8,240 bases of DNA from DASWHD01 sp036393335 (lineage in GTDB: Bacteria; CG2-30-53-67; CG2-30-70-394). The position numbers and the translations under genes are program-made. The number at the start of each line of letters is the position of its first letter. Position 1 is the stretch's first letter. This document shows, piece by piece, positions 1-7,608 of the stretch. The stretch is taken from contig DASWHD010000226.1 in NCBI GenBank assembly GCA_036393335.1, positions 1-8,240 of the forward strand. Reading direction: 5' to 3'. Under the pieces are notes generated by a model. It ran no database searches, was not told where the DNA came from, and was given only the letters and a program-made list of their open reading frames with translations.

Positions 1-253
1 CGCGCGCCGCGAGGGTGACGATCTCCTCGTGGTGCACCGGCGGCACCACCGCGATCACCGCCTCGACCGCGTCCGCCGCGATCAGCTCCCGGTAGCCGGC
101 GAACCCGCGGCAACCCAGCTCCCGCGCCGCCTCCGCGACCCACGCCGCGTCGCGCCGTGCCACGCCGGCGAGGGTCAGGCCCGGGACATCCGCACGCACG
201 TGGTGGGCATAGCGCCGCCCGTGCTTGCCCACCCCGATCAGACCGATGCGCAT
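1..253 (-). CDS. Gfo/Idh/MocA-family NAD(P)-dependent oxidoreductase, N-terminal part (cut by the window edge)
   Basis: Reading the minus strand from the ATG at 253 gives 84 codons without a stop to the window edge. The protein starts MRIGLIGVGKHGRRYAHH, a first beta strand followed by the glycine-rich GxGxxG turn (G7, G9, G12) of a Rossmann dinucleotide-binding fold. Near residues 66-75 it reads VIAVVPPVHH, matching the 'TPPxxH' segment that closes the nucleotide site in the Gfo/Idh/MocA family. These enzymes oxidise or reduce sugars, inositols and related polyols, and some act on biliverdin or other ketones. The catalytic EKP motif and the C-terminal domain lie outside the window, so the substrate cannot be inferred. 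The start is supported by a GGGAGG Shine-Dalgarno at 259-264, five bases upstream. The gene is divergent from the transporter cluster and nothing shows that they are functionally linked. Confidence 0.82.
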   Translation of the reverse strand, partial: MRIGLIGVGKHGRRYAHHVRADVPGLTLAGVARRDAAWVAEAARELGCRGFAGYRELIAADAVEAVIAVVPPVHHEEIVTLAAR

Positions 254-344
254 CGTTGCCTCCCGACGATCACGTCACCCCGTTGCGGGACCTGCCTATT
301 CCATCTGCTTAGCACGGGCACGGGCAATGAATGGCCCGCGACGG

Positions 345-528
345 CTAACCCACATTTCTCACCATGAATCTGCTCCGACCGCGCAACCCCCTGCATCTCC
401 TGGCCGGGTCCTCTTCCGAGTCCTCGACATACCGCAAGTATGCCTGCGGGCTCGGACTTGCGGGCCGGCCAGGGTCTACGCGCGTTTGCACGGTCTCGCC
501 ACGATCCCTGGTGAGAGATGCGGGCTAA
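345..528. repeat. Palindromic MITE-like repeat, copy 1 (184 bp)
   Basis: The right end (509-528, TGGTGAGAGATGCGGGCTAA) is the reverse complement of the left end (345-364) at 16 of 20 positions. The symmetry continues inward: CCTGGCCGG at 399-407 faces CCGGCCAGG at 465-473, 54 and 55 bases from the respective ends, so the two arms are imperfect inverted repeats along their length. The centre holds another hairpin, CCGCAAGT (432-439) against ACTTGCGG (456-463). The last 68 bases (461-528) match 4132-4199 without gaps at 56 of 68 positions, in the same orientation. No transposase frame is present. A TA dinucleotide sits at each end (346-347 and 526-527), which would fit a TA-targeting transposase, but the boundaries are not proven. 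The element occupies most of the space upstream of the first transporter gene. Confidence 0.78.
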
Positions 529-534
529 GACCCC

Positions 535-1920
535 ATGACCGATCCCGCTCAGGCCACCCACGTGGCCACGGAGGCCTCCGCCACTATCTACTGGCTCGCC
601 ACCGCCATCTTCGTCCTCGCGTACGCGGTGATCGTGTCGGAGAAGGTGCACAAGACCAAAGTGGCCCTGCTGGGGGCGGCGTTGATGATCTGCCTGCCCA
701 TCCTTACCCAGCACGAGGCCTTTCACTCGGAGCACTTCGGCATCGACTACAACGTCATCTTCCTGCTCATCTCGATGATGATCATCATCAACATCATGGC
801 CAGGAGCGGGGTCTTCGAGTGGGTGGCGATCCGCTCGGCGAAGGTGGCGCAGGGCCGGCCGTTTACCCTCATGGCGACCTTCGCCGTGTTGACGGCAATC
901 GCCTCGGCCCTGCTGGACAACGTCACCACCGTCCTGCTGTTGGCGCCGGTCACTCTCTTGATCGCCGACGAGCTGGACGTCGATCCGGTCCCCTTCCTGA
1001 TCGTCGAGGCCCTCGCCTCCAACATCGGCGGCACCGCCACCCTGATCGGCGATCCCCCCAACATGATGATCGCCTCCAAGGCCAAGTATGGCTTCATGGA
1101 TTTCATCATCCACCTGACGCCGGTGGTGGTGATCATCATGATCGCCTTCGTGGTGGTGATCAAAATCCTCTTTGGCCGCAAGCTGAAGGTCTCGGAGGAG
1201 AAACGCCTGCGGGTCATGGCGATGGACGAGTCGCGCCTCATCAGGAACCCGGTCCTGATGAAGAAGTCCCTTGTCGTGATGGGGCTCACCATCATCGGTT
1301 TCACCCTGCACGGGGCGCTGCATCTGGAGCCGGCCACCATTGCCTTCACCGGTGCCGCGGTCCTGCTGCTGATTTCCGGCGAGCATCCCCACCACATCCT
1401 TGCCGAAGTGGAGTGGACCACCATCTTCTTTTTCATGGGGCTGTTCATCATCGTCGGCGGGCTCGTCAAGGTGGGCATGATCCGCGATCTCTCCCAGTTC
1501 GTCATCGACGTCACCAAGCCGACCGACCAGTCGCTCATGACGACGACCATGGTCATGCTGTGGTTCTCTGCCATCGCCTCGACGATCGTCGACAACATCC
1601 CGTTCGTCGCGGCGATCAATCCCCTGGTGCTGGACCTGGCCAACACTATCTTCCATCACGGTGGAGCTGACCCGGCGGCACTGCCCGTCGCCACCCTCCA
1701 CCATCCGGTGCTGGAGCCCCTCTGGTGGTCCCTGGCCTTGGGCGCCAGCCTCGGCGGCAACGGTACCCTGATCGGAGCCTCCGCCAACGTGATCATCGTG
1801 GGAATGGCGGAGCGGGCGGGCCGGCGGATCTCCTTCATGAAGTTCATGGCCTACGGCGTGCCGGTCATGGTGATGACCCTGATCCTCTCCAGCCTCTACG
1901 TCTGGCTGCGGTACTACTAA
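535..1920 (+). CDS. ArsB/NhaD-superfamily ion transporter, first paralogue
   Basis: This 461-residue polytopic inner-membrane protein belongs to the ion transporter superfamily that includes NhaD Na+/H+ antiporters, ArsB and the animal P protein (OCA2). It shows the family's internal two-fold repeat. The first half has SALLDNVTTVLLLAPVT (124-140) and GGTATLIGDPPN (165-176). The second half has STIVDNIPFVAAINPL (349-364) and GGNGTLIGASANV (407-419). The matched acidic residues D128 and D353 lie in the re-entrant or broken-helix regions. About ten to twelve hydrophobic segments are visible, with a charged cytoplasmic-type loop around 213-245. The substrate (Na+/H+, arsenite or another ion) cannot be settled from sequence. 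The start is fixed by an in-frame TAA at 526-528 and by a nearly identical N-terminus in the second copy. No Shine-Dalgarno is evident: the 184-bp palindromic repeat ends six bases before the ATG. The CBS gene follows after 90 bases, so co-transcription is plausible. Confidence 0.9.
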   Translation: MTDPAQATHVATEASATIYWLATAIFVLAYAVIVSEKVHKTKVALLGAALMICLPILTQHEAFHSEHFGIDYNVIFLLISMMIIINIMARSGVFEWVAIRSAKVAQGRPFTLMATFAVLTAIASALLDNVTTVLLLAPVTLLIADELDVDPVPFLIVEALASNIGGTATLIGDPPNMMIASKAKYGFMDFIIHLTPVVVIIMIAFVVVIKILFGRKLKVSEEKRLRVMAMDESRLIRNPVLMKKSLVVMGLTIIGFTLHGALHLEPATIAFTGAAVLLLISGEHPHHILAEVEWTTIFFFMGLFIIVGGLVKVGMIRDLSQFVIDVTKPTDQSLMTTTMVMLWFSAIASTIVDNIPFVAAINPLVLDLANTIFHHGGADPAALPVATLHHPVLEPLWWSLALGASLGGNGTLIGASANVIIVGMAERAGRRISFMKFMAYGVPVMVMTLILSSLYVWLRYY

Positions 1921-2010
1921 GCCACACTTTTGACAACGGTGGACAAACCACGCGCCGTACCGAAAAATCGTCCCCCCTGTCATTTTTGCTACACAGTGGA
2001 GGTCCCCTAA

Positions 2011-2466
2011 ATGCTGGTGAGATATGCGATGGTGGAAGAACCGCTGCAGGTGAGCCCGAAGACCGGCCTACGGGAGATGTTGGATCTTCTCCTACAAAGC
2101 AACCAGGACACCGTCGCCGTCGTCGAGGCGGATGGCCGCCTAGTCGGCGTGGTCGGAGCCCACGACGTCCTGCGCATGATCGTCCCACTCTACGTGGACA
2201 TGGATGAGGCCCTGGCCGCTCTGATCCACGACGGCTATTTCGAAGAACGGTTCGCCAGCCTGAAGGGGGTGACCGCCGCCGACATCGTGAACACCCAGGT
2301 GGACACCGTCGCCCCTAACAACACCCTGATCCAGGCGGCGACCCTCTTCTTGACCCACCACCGCCATGCCCTGCCGGTGGTCGAGGGCGGGAAGCACGTG
2401 GGCATGATCACCCGCCGGAGCCTGTTCAAGAGGGTCTCCGAAAAGCTCTCGTCCAACAGCGGCTGA
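2011..2466 (+). CDS. Small two-CBS-domain protein, probable regulator of the flanking transporters
   Basis: This soluble 151-residue protein consists of a tandem CBS pair (Bateman module). CBS1 spans about residues 5-60, with the core VAVVEADGRLVGVVGAHDVL. CBS2 spans about 88-142, with the core ALPVVEGGKHVGMITRRSLF. They are joined by a charged helical linker of roughly 28 residues (60-87, YVDMDEALAALIHDGYFEER). Bateman modules usually bind AMP, ATP or related adenosyl ligands and pass energy status to a partner enzyme or transporter. There is no catalytic domain and no membrane segment, so it must act on a partner. The start is supported by GGAGG at 2000-2004. The gene sits between two paralogous transporters with gaps of 90 and 65 bases and no clear terminator on either side, so it is probably part of one operon. 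Regulation of the transporters is inferred from this position; the CBS fold itself is clear. Confidence 0.85.
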   Translation: MLVRYAMVEEPLQVSPKTGLREMLDLLLQSNQDTVAVVEADGRLVGVVGAHDVLRMIVPLYVDMDEALAALIHDGYFEERFASLKGVTAADIVNTQVDTVAPNNTLIQAATLFLTHHRHALPVVEGGKHVGMITRRSLFKRVSEKLSSNSG

Positions 2467-2531
2467 CCGGTCCCGCTGTTGCCCCCCCCACCTCCTGCCC
2501 GAGGCGCCGGAACGCGCCGCAAGGACCTGTC

Positions 2532-3932
2532 ATGACCGATCCCGCTCAGGCTACCCACGCGGCCACGGAGGCCTCCGCCACCATCTACTGGCTCGCCACC
2601 GCCATCTTCGTCCTCGCGTACGCGGTGATCGTGTCGGAGAAGGTGCACAAGACCAAGGTGGCCCTGGTGGGGGCGGCGTTGATGATCTGCCTGCCCATCC
2701 TTACCCAGCACGAGGCCTTTCACTCGGAGCACTTCGGCATCGACTACAACGTCATCTTCCTGCTCATCTCGATGATGATCATCATCAACATCATGACCAA
2801 GAGCGGGGTCTTCGAGTGGGTGGCGATCCGCTCGGCGAAGGTGGCGCAGGGCCGGCCGTTCACCATCATGGCGATCTTCGCGGTATTCACGGCGCTCGCC
2901 TCGGCCCTGCTGGACAACGTCACCACCGTCCTGCTGTTGGCGCCGGTCACCCTCTTGATCGCCGACGAGCTGGACGTCGACCCGGTCCCCTTCCTGATCG
3001 TCGAGGCCCTCGCCTCCAACATCGGCGGCACCGCCACCCTGATCGGCGACCCGCCGAACATCATGATCGCCTCCAAGGCGAAGTACTCCTTCATGGACTT
3101 CATCGTCCATCTCACCCCGGTGGTGGTGATCATCATGGTCGCCTTCGTGGTGGTGATCAAAATCCTCTTTGGCCGCAGGCTGAAGGTCTCGGAGGAGAAA
3201 CGCCAGCGGGTCATGGCGATGGACGAGGCGACTCTCATCAAGGACCCGGTGCTGATGAAGAAGTCCCTGTTCGTCATGGGCTGCACCGTCGCCGGCTTCA
3301 CCCTCCACGGCGTGCTGCACCTGGAGCCGGCGACCATCGCCCTCACCGGCGCGGCGGTCCTGCTGCTGATCTCCGGCGAGCATCCCCACCACATCCTCGC
3401 CGAAGTGGAGTGGACCACCATCTTCTTTTTTATGGGGCTGTTCATCATCGTCGGCGGGGTGGTGAAGGTCGGCCTGATCACGGACCTGTCGCAGGTGGTG
3501 ATCGACGTCACCCACCCCACTCAGGAGTCGATGTTCACCACGACCTTCGTGATGCTGTGGTTCTCCGCCATCGCCTCGGCGATCGTCGACAACATCCCGT
3601 TCGTCGCCACCATGAATCCCCTGGTGCTCGACATGGCGAACACGATCTTCCACGAGGGCGCCCATAACCCCGCGGCCCTCACCGCCGCCACCCTGCATCA
3701 CGACGTCCTGGAGCCGGTGTGGTGGGCCCTGGCCCTGGGCGCCTGCCTGGGCGGCAACGGCTCACCGATCGGCGCCTCCGCCAATGTGATCGTCGTCGGT
3801 ATGGCGGAGAAGGCGGGCAAGCCGATCTCCTTCGGGAAGTTCATGGCCTATGGCTTCCCGATCATGATCATGACCCTGATCATCTCCCACCTTTACATCT
3901 ACCTGCGGTATTACGTGCTCCACTGGTACTAG
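2532..3932 (+). CDS. ArsB/NhaD-superfamily ion transporter, second paralogue
   Basis: This 466-residue polytopic membrane protein aligns end to end without gaps with the first paralogue, except for five extra C-terminal residues (VLHWY). A hand count gives about 62 differences in 461 positions, near 87% identity. The paired family signatures are kept: LLDNVTTVLLLAPVT and GGTATLIGDPPN in the first half, and IVDNIPFVATMNPL in the second. The second-half signature reads GGNGSPIGASANV where the first copy has GGNGTLIGASANV, placing a proline at 412. Differences are rare in the first 110 residues (four) and dense in the last 90. An AAGGA Shine-Dalgarno at 2521-2525 supports the start, unlike in the first copy. 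The stop codon lies inside the left end of the second palindromic repeat. The role is presumably the same kind of ion export or antiport; a shifted specificity is possible but unproven. Confidence 0.9.
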   Translation: MTDPAQATHAATEASATIYWLATAIFVLAYAVIVSEKVHKTKVALVGAALMICLPILTQHEAFHSEHFGIDYNVIFLLISMMIIINIMTKSGVFEWVAIRSAKVAQGRPFTIMAIFAVFTALASALLDNVTTVLLLAPVTLLIADELDVDPVPFLIVEALASNIGGTATLIGDPPNIMIASKAKYSFMDFIVHLTPVVVIIMVAFVVVIKILFGRRLKVSEEKRQRVMAMDEATLIKDPVLMKKSLFVMGCTVAGFTLHGVLHLEPATIALTGAAVLLLISGEHPHHILAEVEWTTIFFFMGLFIIVGGVVKVGLITDLSQVVIDVTHPTQESMFTTTFVMLWFSAIASAIVDNIPFVATMNPLVLDMANTIFHEGAHNPAALTAATLHHDVLEPVWWALALGACLGGNGSPIGASANVIVVGMAEKAGKPISFGKFMAYGFPIMIMTLIISHLYIYLRYYVLHWY

Positions 3933-3974
3933 GCGGCACCTCTCCCGAGGCGCTTGCTGCGCCTGCGCAACTGC

Positions 3975-3994
3975 CCTGCCTGCTGGCAGGCAGG
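3975..3994. repeat. Perfect 20-base hairpin inside repeat copy 2
   Basis: CCTGCCTG, the loop CTGG, then CAGGCAGG form an 8-base-pair perfect stem. It interrupts the left arm of the palindromic repeat and accounts exactly for the length difference between its two arms. A related hairpin, CCTGCCT with AGGCAGG, recurs at 4092-4112. No T-tract follows, so it is not a typical intrinsic terminator. Confidence 0.7.
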
Positions 3995-4033
3995 CCGCAT
4001 CTCCTGGCCCACCTCGTCCGAGTCCGCGCCAGG

Positions 4034-4130
4034 GGTAGGAGCGGTTGCACCGGCGATCCGCGCACCAGGCCCTGCGGGCCTGGGTCGCCGACCTGCCTGT
4101 CCGGTAGGCAGGAGGGATTCGGCTCCTACC
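4034..4130. repeat. REP-like inverted pair with nested hairpins
   Basis: GGTAGGAGC at 4034-4042 is inverted as GCTCCTACC at 4122-4130, a 9-base perfect match. The GTAGGAGCGG core resembles REP elements common in gammaproteobacterial intergenic regions. Between the arms lie two more hairpins: CCAGGCCC/GGGCCTGG with a three-base loop (4065-4083), and CCTGCCT/AGGCAGG (4092-4112). The block takes the place of the short central hairpin found in repeat copy 1. It may fold strongly in the 3' ends of the two convergent transcripts. Confidence 0.6.
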
Positions 4131-4277
4131 GCGGGCCAGCCAGGATCTACCGCCATTGGCACCGGCTCGCTACGATCCGTGGTGAGAAATGCGGGCTAAC
4201 GAGGGGTGGATTCGCCTGCGGCTCGGCCTCCCCGGCGGCCGTGAGGTCCGCCCGTTGCCGCGCCAGGCGCGCCGACG

Positions 4278-5656
<1,379 letters not shown>

Positions 5657-5660
<4 letters not shown>

Positions 5661-7402
5661 GACTTACTCCCGCGGGCAATGGGAAAGAGCATGCCGAGAC
5701 ATGCGCCACTGCCCTTGGCGGGTAGCACTTCGAGCCGCCCGCCGCATGCCTCCACCAGGGTATTGGCGATGGTCAGGCCGAGGCCGGTGCCGCCGGGCTT
5801 GCTGGTGTAGAAGGGCTCGAAGAGCCGCGGCAACAGGTCCGCGGAGATGCCGGGCCCGCTGTCCTCGAGGGCGATCACGACGCGCCCATCACGCAGCTCG
5901 GTGCTCACTAGGAGCCGCATCGGGCGGCCCTCCATCGCCTGCAGGGCGTTGGTCACGAGATTCATCCAGGCCTGCCTGAGGAGCTCCGGATCGGCGCTGA
6001 TCATGGCCGTGCCGTGCCCCAAGGTGTGCCGGACCTCCACGTCGTCGCGCCCGGCGAGGGCCACCCGCAGGGTTGCCTCCAGCGGCGCCTCGGGATTCAT
6101 GATGGCAAACTCCGGCTGGCGATGGCGAGCGAGCTGCTGGAAGTCCTTGAGGAGGTGGTTGAGACGCAGGCTCTCCTCGCGGATCATGCGCATCAGGTCG
6201 GCCTGCTTTTCCGGCGGCTGGTCCGGCCGCGACAGCATCGCGCTGGCGGTGTTGATCACCCCGATGGGATTGCGAATCTCATGGGCCAGAGATAGGGAGA
6301 GCTCCCCCAGTGCCGTGAGCTTGTCCTTTTGAAATTCGCGTCGCTGGGCGTCCCGGGCCGCACGCAGACTGGCCGCCATGGCGTTGAAGGCGCGGGCGAG
6401 GTCACCCAGCTCGTCGCGGCTGGTGATCGGCACCTGGGTACGGAAGTCCTGCGCCGCGACGTGCATCACGCCGCTTTGCAGGTACTCGATCGGTCGCACC
6501 ACCATCCGGCTCAGGATCAATCCGACCACGGCGCCGATCACCACACCGAGCAGCACGATGGGTACCGACAGCACCAGTCGGTTGGTCAGCAGCGACGCCA
6601 GCTCGGGGCTCTCCAGGCCGCTGAAGAAGACCGCCTCGACATGGCCGGTGCTGTCCACGATCGGGGTGTACAGCCCGCGGTAACTGCCCTCCTCGCTCTC
6701 CCGGTTGTAGTAGGGCTGGCGGTCCTGGAGCTGGGCGTAGGCGCCGGGGGGAAGGCGCACTCGGAGCGGCGGGGCATCGACCCGGAAGGCCCGAGCATAA
6801 TCTTCCCCTTCGGGATAGAAGAGACGGGTCCGCAGGCCGCTCGCCTGCCCGAGACGGCGCAGGAACTCCTGATCGAGTAGGCTGCCCAGGACCAGGTAGT
6901 TCCGCGGGGTCCCCGCGCGCGGGAGGGGCAGGATCGCCACCGCGGCGAGCAGGGTGTCCTCGTCGTGCGCCGTCTGCAAAATTGCCTCGGTCTGACCCGG
7001 CGCCCAGGAGGTCATCATCTGGAGCGCCACGTTTGAGTAGACCAGCCGGCGCCGGTCGTCGTAGAGCTGGATCAGGTTGATCCCGAGCTGCTCCACCAGG
7101 GGCCTGAGCTGGGCCGGGATGGTGAGGGAGGTCAACCCCTCGGCCTGGAGGTCGTAACCGAGGTGGTGGGCGAGGAGGTCGCCCACCACCATGGCATCGC
7201 GCTGGAGGGTTTGGAGGGAGGCCTCGTTGACCTGCGCCGCCTCGCGGATCCACCTCTCGAGGAGGAGCTCGAAGTGGTTCGTCACCCAGGCGGCGGAGAT
7301 CCCGCCGGCGATGAGCATGGGGACCACCACGATGACCAGGATTACCGCGATCACCTTGCGCTGGATCCGGCCCAGCCGTGGACGCCCCGCCATGAGCTTC
7401 AT
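5657..7402 (-). CDS. Membrane sensor histidine kinase, partner of the NtrC-family regulator
   Basis: The 581-residue protein has a first membrane helix at about 17-38, a periplasmic sensor region of about 235 residues (40-275), a second helix at about 277-299 and HAMP at about 300-352. The HisKA H-box LAHEIRNPI contains phospho-acceptor H374. The HATPase domain has an N-box (481-490, N485), G1 DSGPGI (514-519) and G2 GGTGLGL (537-543). All catalytic motifs are intact. The size and two-helix flanking of the sensor region fit a double-Cache-like extracytoplasmic domain, but the ligand is unknown. It is the first gene of a two-gene operon and its TGA overlaps the regulator's ATG. The start at 7402 lacks a clear Shine-Dalgarno; a second in-frame ATG at 7393 would remove three residues. 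An arrangement of this kind resembles AtoS/AtoC, ZraS/ZraR or HydH/HydG systems. Confidence 0.94.
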
Positions 7403-7415
7403 GATTTGTTGGAAG

Positions 7416-7430
7416 CTACGAATCGCGTAG
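7416..7430. promoter_or_regulatory. Possible activator-binding dyad (CTACG / CGTAG)
   Basis: CTACG at 7416-7420 is inverted at 7426-7430 with a five-base spacer. Its centre is about 110 bases upstream of the predicted sigma-54 start site, a usual distance for an NtrC-type enhancer. Five-base arms occur readily by chance, so the assignment rests mostly on position. Confidence 0.3.
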
Positions 7431-7470
7431 GCCGAGGGTGCCGAATCCAGCGCCGGTGCCTTGCGAACTC

Positions 7471-7492
7471 CTTGTTTTTCATAAAGAGCAAG
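7471..7492. promoter_or_regulatory. AT-rich imperfect palindrome upstream of the sigma-54 promoter
   Basis: A 22-base imperfect palindrome begins with CTTG and ends with CAAG, with 16 of 22 positions symmetric. It is the most AT-rich stretch in this intergenic region. It lies 14 bases upstream of the -24 box. It could be an activator site or an IHF-type bending site between enhancer and promoter; the sequence does not decide which. Confidence 0.35.
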
Positions 7493-7505
7493 TCAGATTC
7501 TCGAC

Positions 7506-7522
7506 CTGGCCCGAAAGTTGCT
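7506..7522 (+). promoter_or_regulatory. Sigma-54 (-24/-12) promoter for the small membrane-protein gene
   Basis: CTGGCCCGAAAGTTGCT differs from the consensus YTGGCACGNNNNTTGCW at one defined base (C for A). The invariant GG (7508-7509) and GC (7520-7521) have the required ten-base spacing. Transcription would start near 7533 and run into the gene at 7609. The promoter stands between that gene and a divergently oriented kinase/sigma-54-activator pair, which makes local control by that activator likely. Confidence 0.72.
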
Positions 7523-7536
7523 GAGTTAGGGAAGGT

Positions 7537-7553
7537 AGCAACTCCCGCGCCCG
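7537..7553 (-). promoter_or_regulatory. Weaker sigma-54-like element facing the kinase operon
   Basis: On the minus strand this reads CGGGCGCGGGAGTTGCT, which keeps GG-N10-GC and TTGCT but departs from TGGCAC at two positions. It would transcribe toward the kinase gene and allow autoregulation. Its TTGC box is the inverted partner of the -12 box of the plus-strand promoter (GTTGCT 7517-7522, AGCAAC 7537-7542), so the match may partly reflect that inverted repeat. Confidence 0.28.
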
Positions 7554-7608
7554 CCTTCGACCGAGGTCGGAGCGGTGAGATGCAGTCGATACATCACCTT
7601 ACCGAAGG

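Larger units (their letters stand above)
3929..4199. repeat. Palindromic MITE-like repeat, copy 2 (about 271 bp, with internal insertions)
   Basis: The right end (4180-4199, TGGTGAGAAATGCGGGCTAA) differs from that of copy 1 at one base, and 4132-4199 matches 461-528 at 56 of 68 positions. CCTGGC (4004-4009) faces GCCAGG (4139-4144). The left end is degenerate: the 20 bases from 3929 match the left end of copy 1 at only 12 positions. Spacing supports the boundary, because the distance from 3929 to CCTGGC is 75 bases, exactly 20 longer than in the right arm, and the left arm contains a 20-base hairpin (3975-3994). Shared left-arm blocks are GCGCAAC, CATCTCCTGGCC and TCCGAGTCC. The centre differs from copy 1 and holds a REP-like pair. 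No transposase is present. The element fills most of the 345 bases between the convergent transporter and response-regulator genes, where no gene is seen. Confidence 0.7.

Noticed and set aside
29..367. 112-codon plus-strand frame at the left edge
   Set aside because: It is opposite the oxidoreductase N-terminus, which has a Rossmann motif and a Shine-Dalgarno; the plus frame gives an arginine- and histidine-rich shadow.
445..463. Sigma-54-like GG-N10-GC inside repeat copy 1, upstream of the first transporter
   Set aside because: Only the TTGC and GG survive; the rest of the -24 box does not match, and the bases belong to the central hairpin of the repeat.
225..1670. 481-codon plus-strand frame overlapping the first transporter
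   Set aside because: The product is rich in R, H, G and P with no family motifs. The transporter in the other frame has clear membrane helices and paired signatures.
1930..1935. Perfect TTGACA as a -35 box between the first transporter and the CBS gene
   Set aside because: No acceptable -10 hexamer lies 15-19 bases downstream, so an internal promoter is not supported.
238..1983. 581-codon open frame on the minus strand opposite the first transporter
   Set aside because: Its product is a low-complexity run of H, D, G, Q and R, typical of an antisense shadow of a GC-rich gene. A similar shadow lies opposite the second copy (2235-3701) because the two genes are duplicates.
3975..4130. Bidirectional intrinsic terminator between the convergent genes
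   Set aside because: There are several strong hairpins but no adjacent T-tract on either strand; they fit nested repeats better. They may still slow or end transcription.
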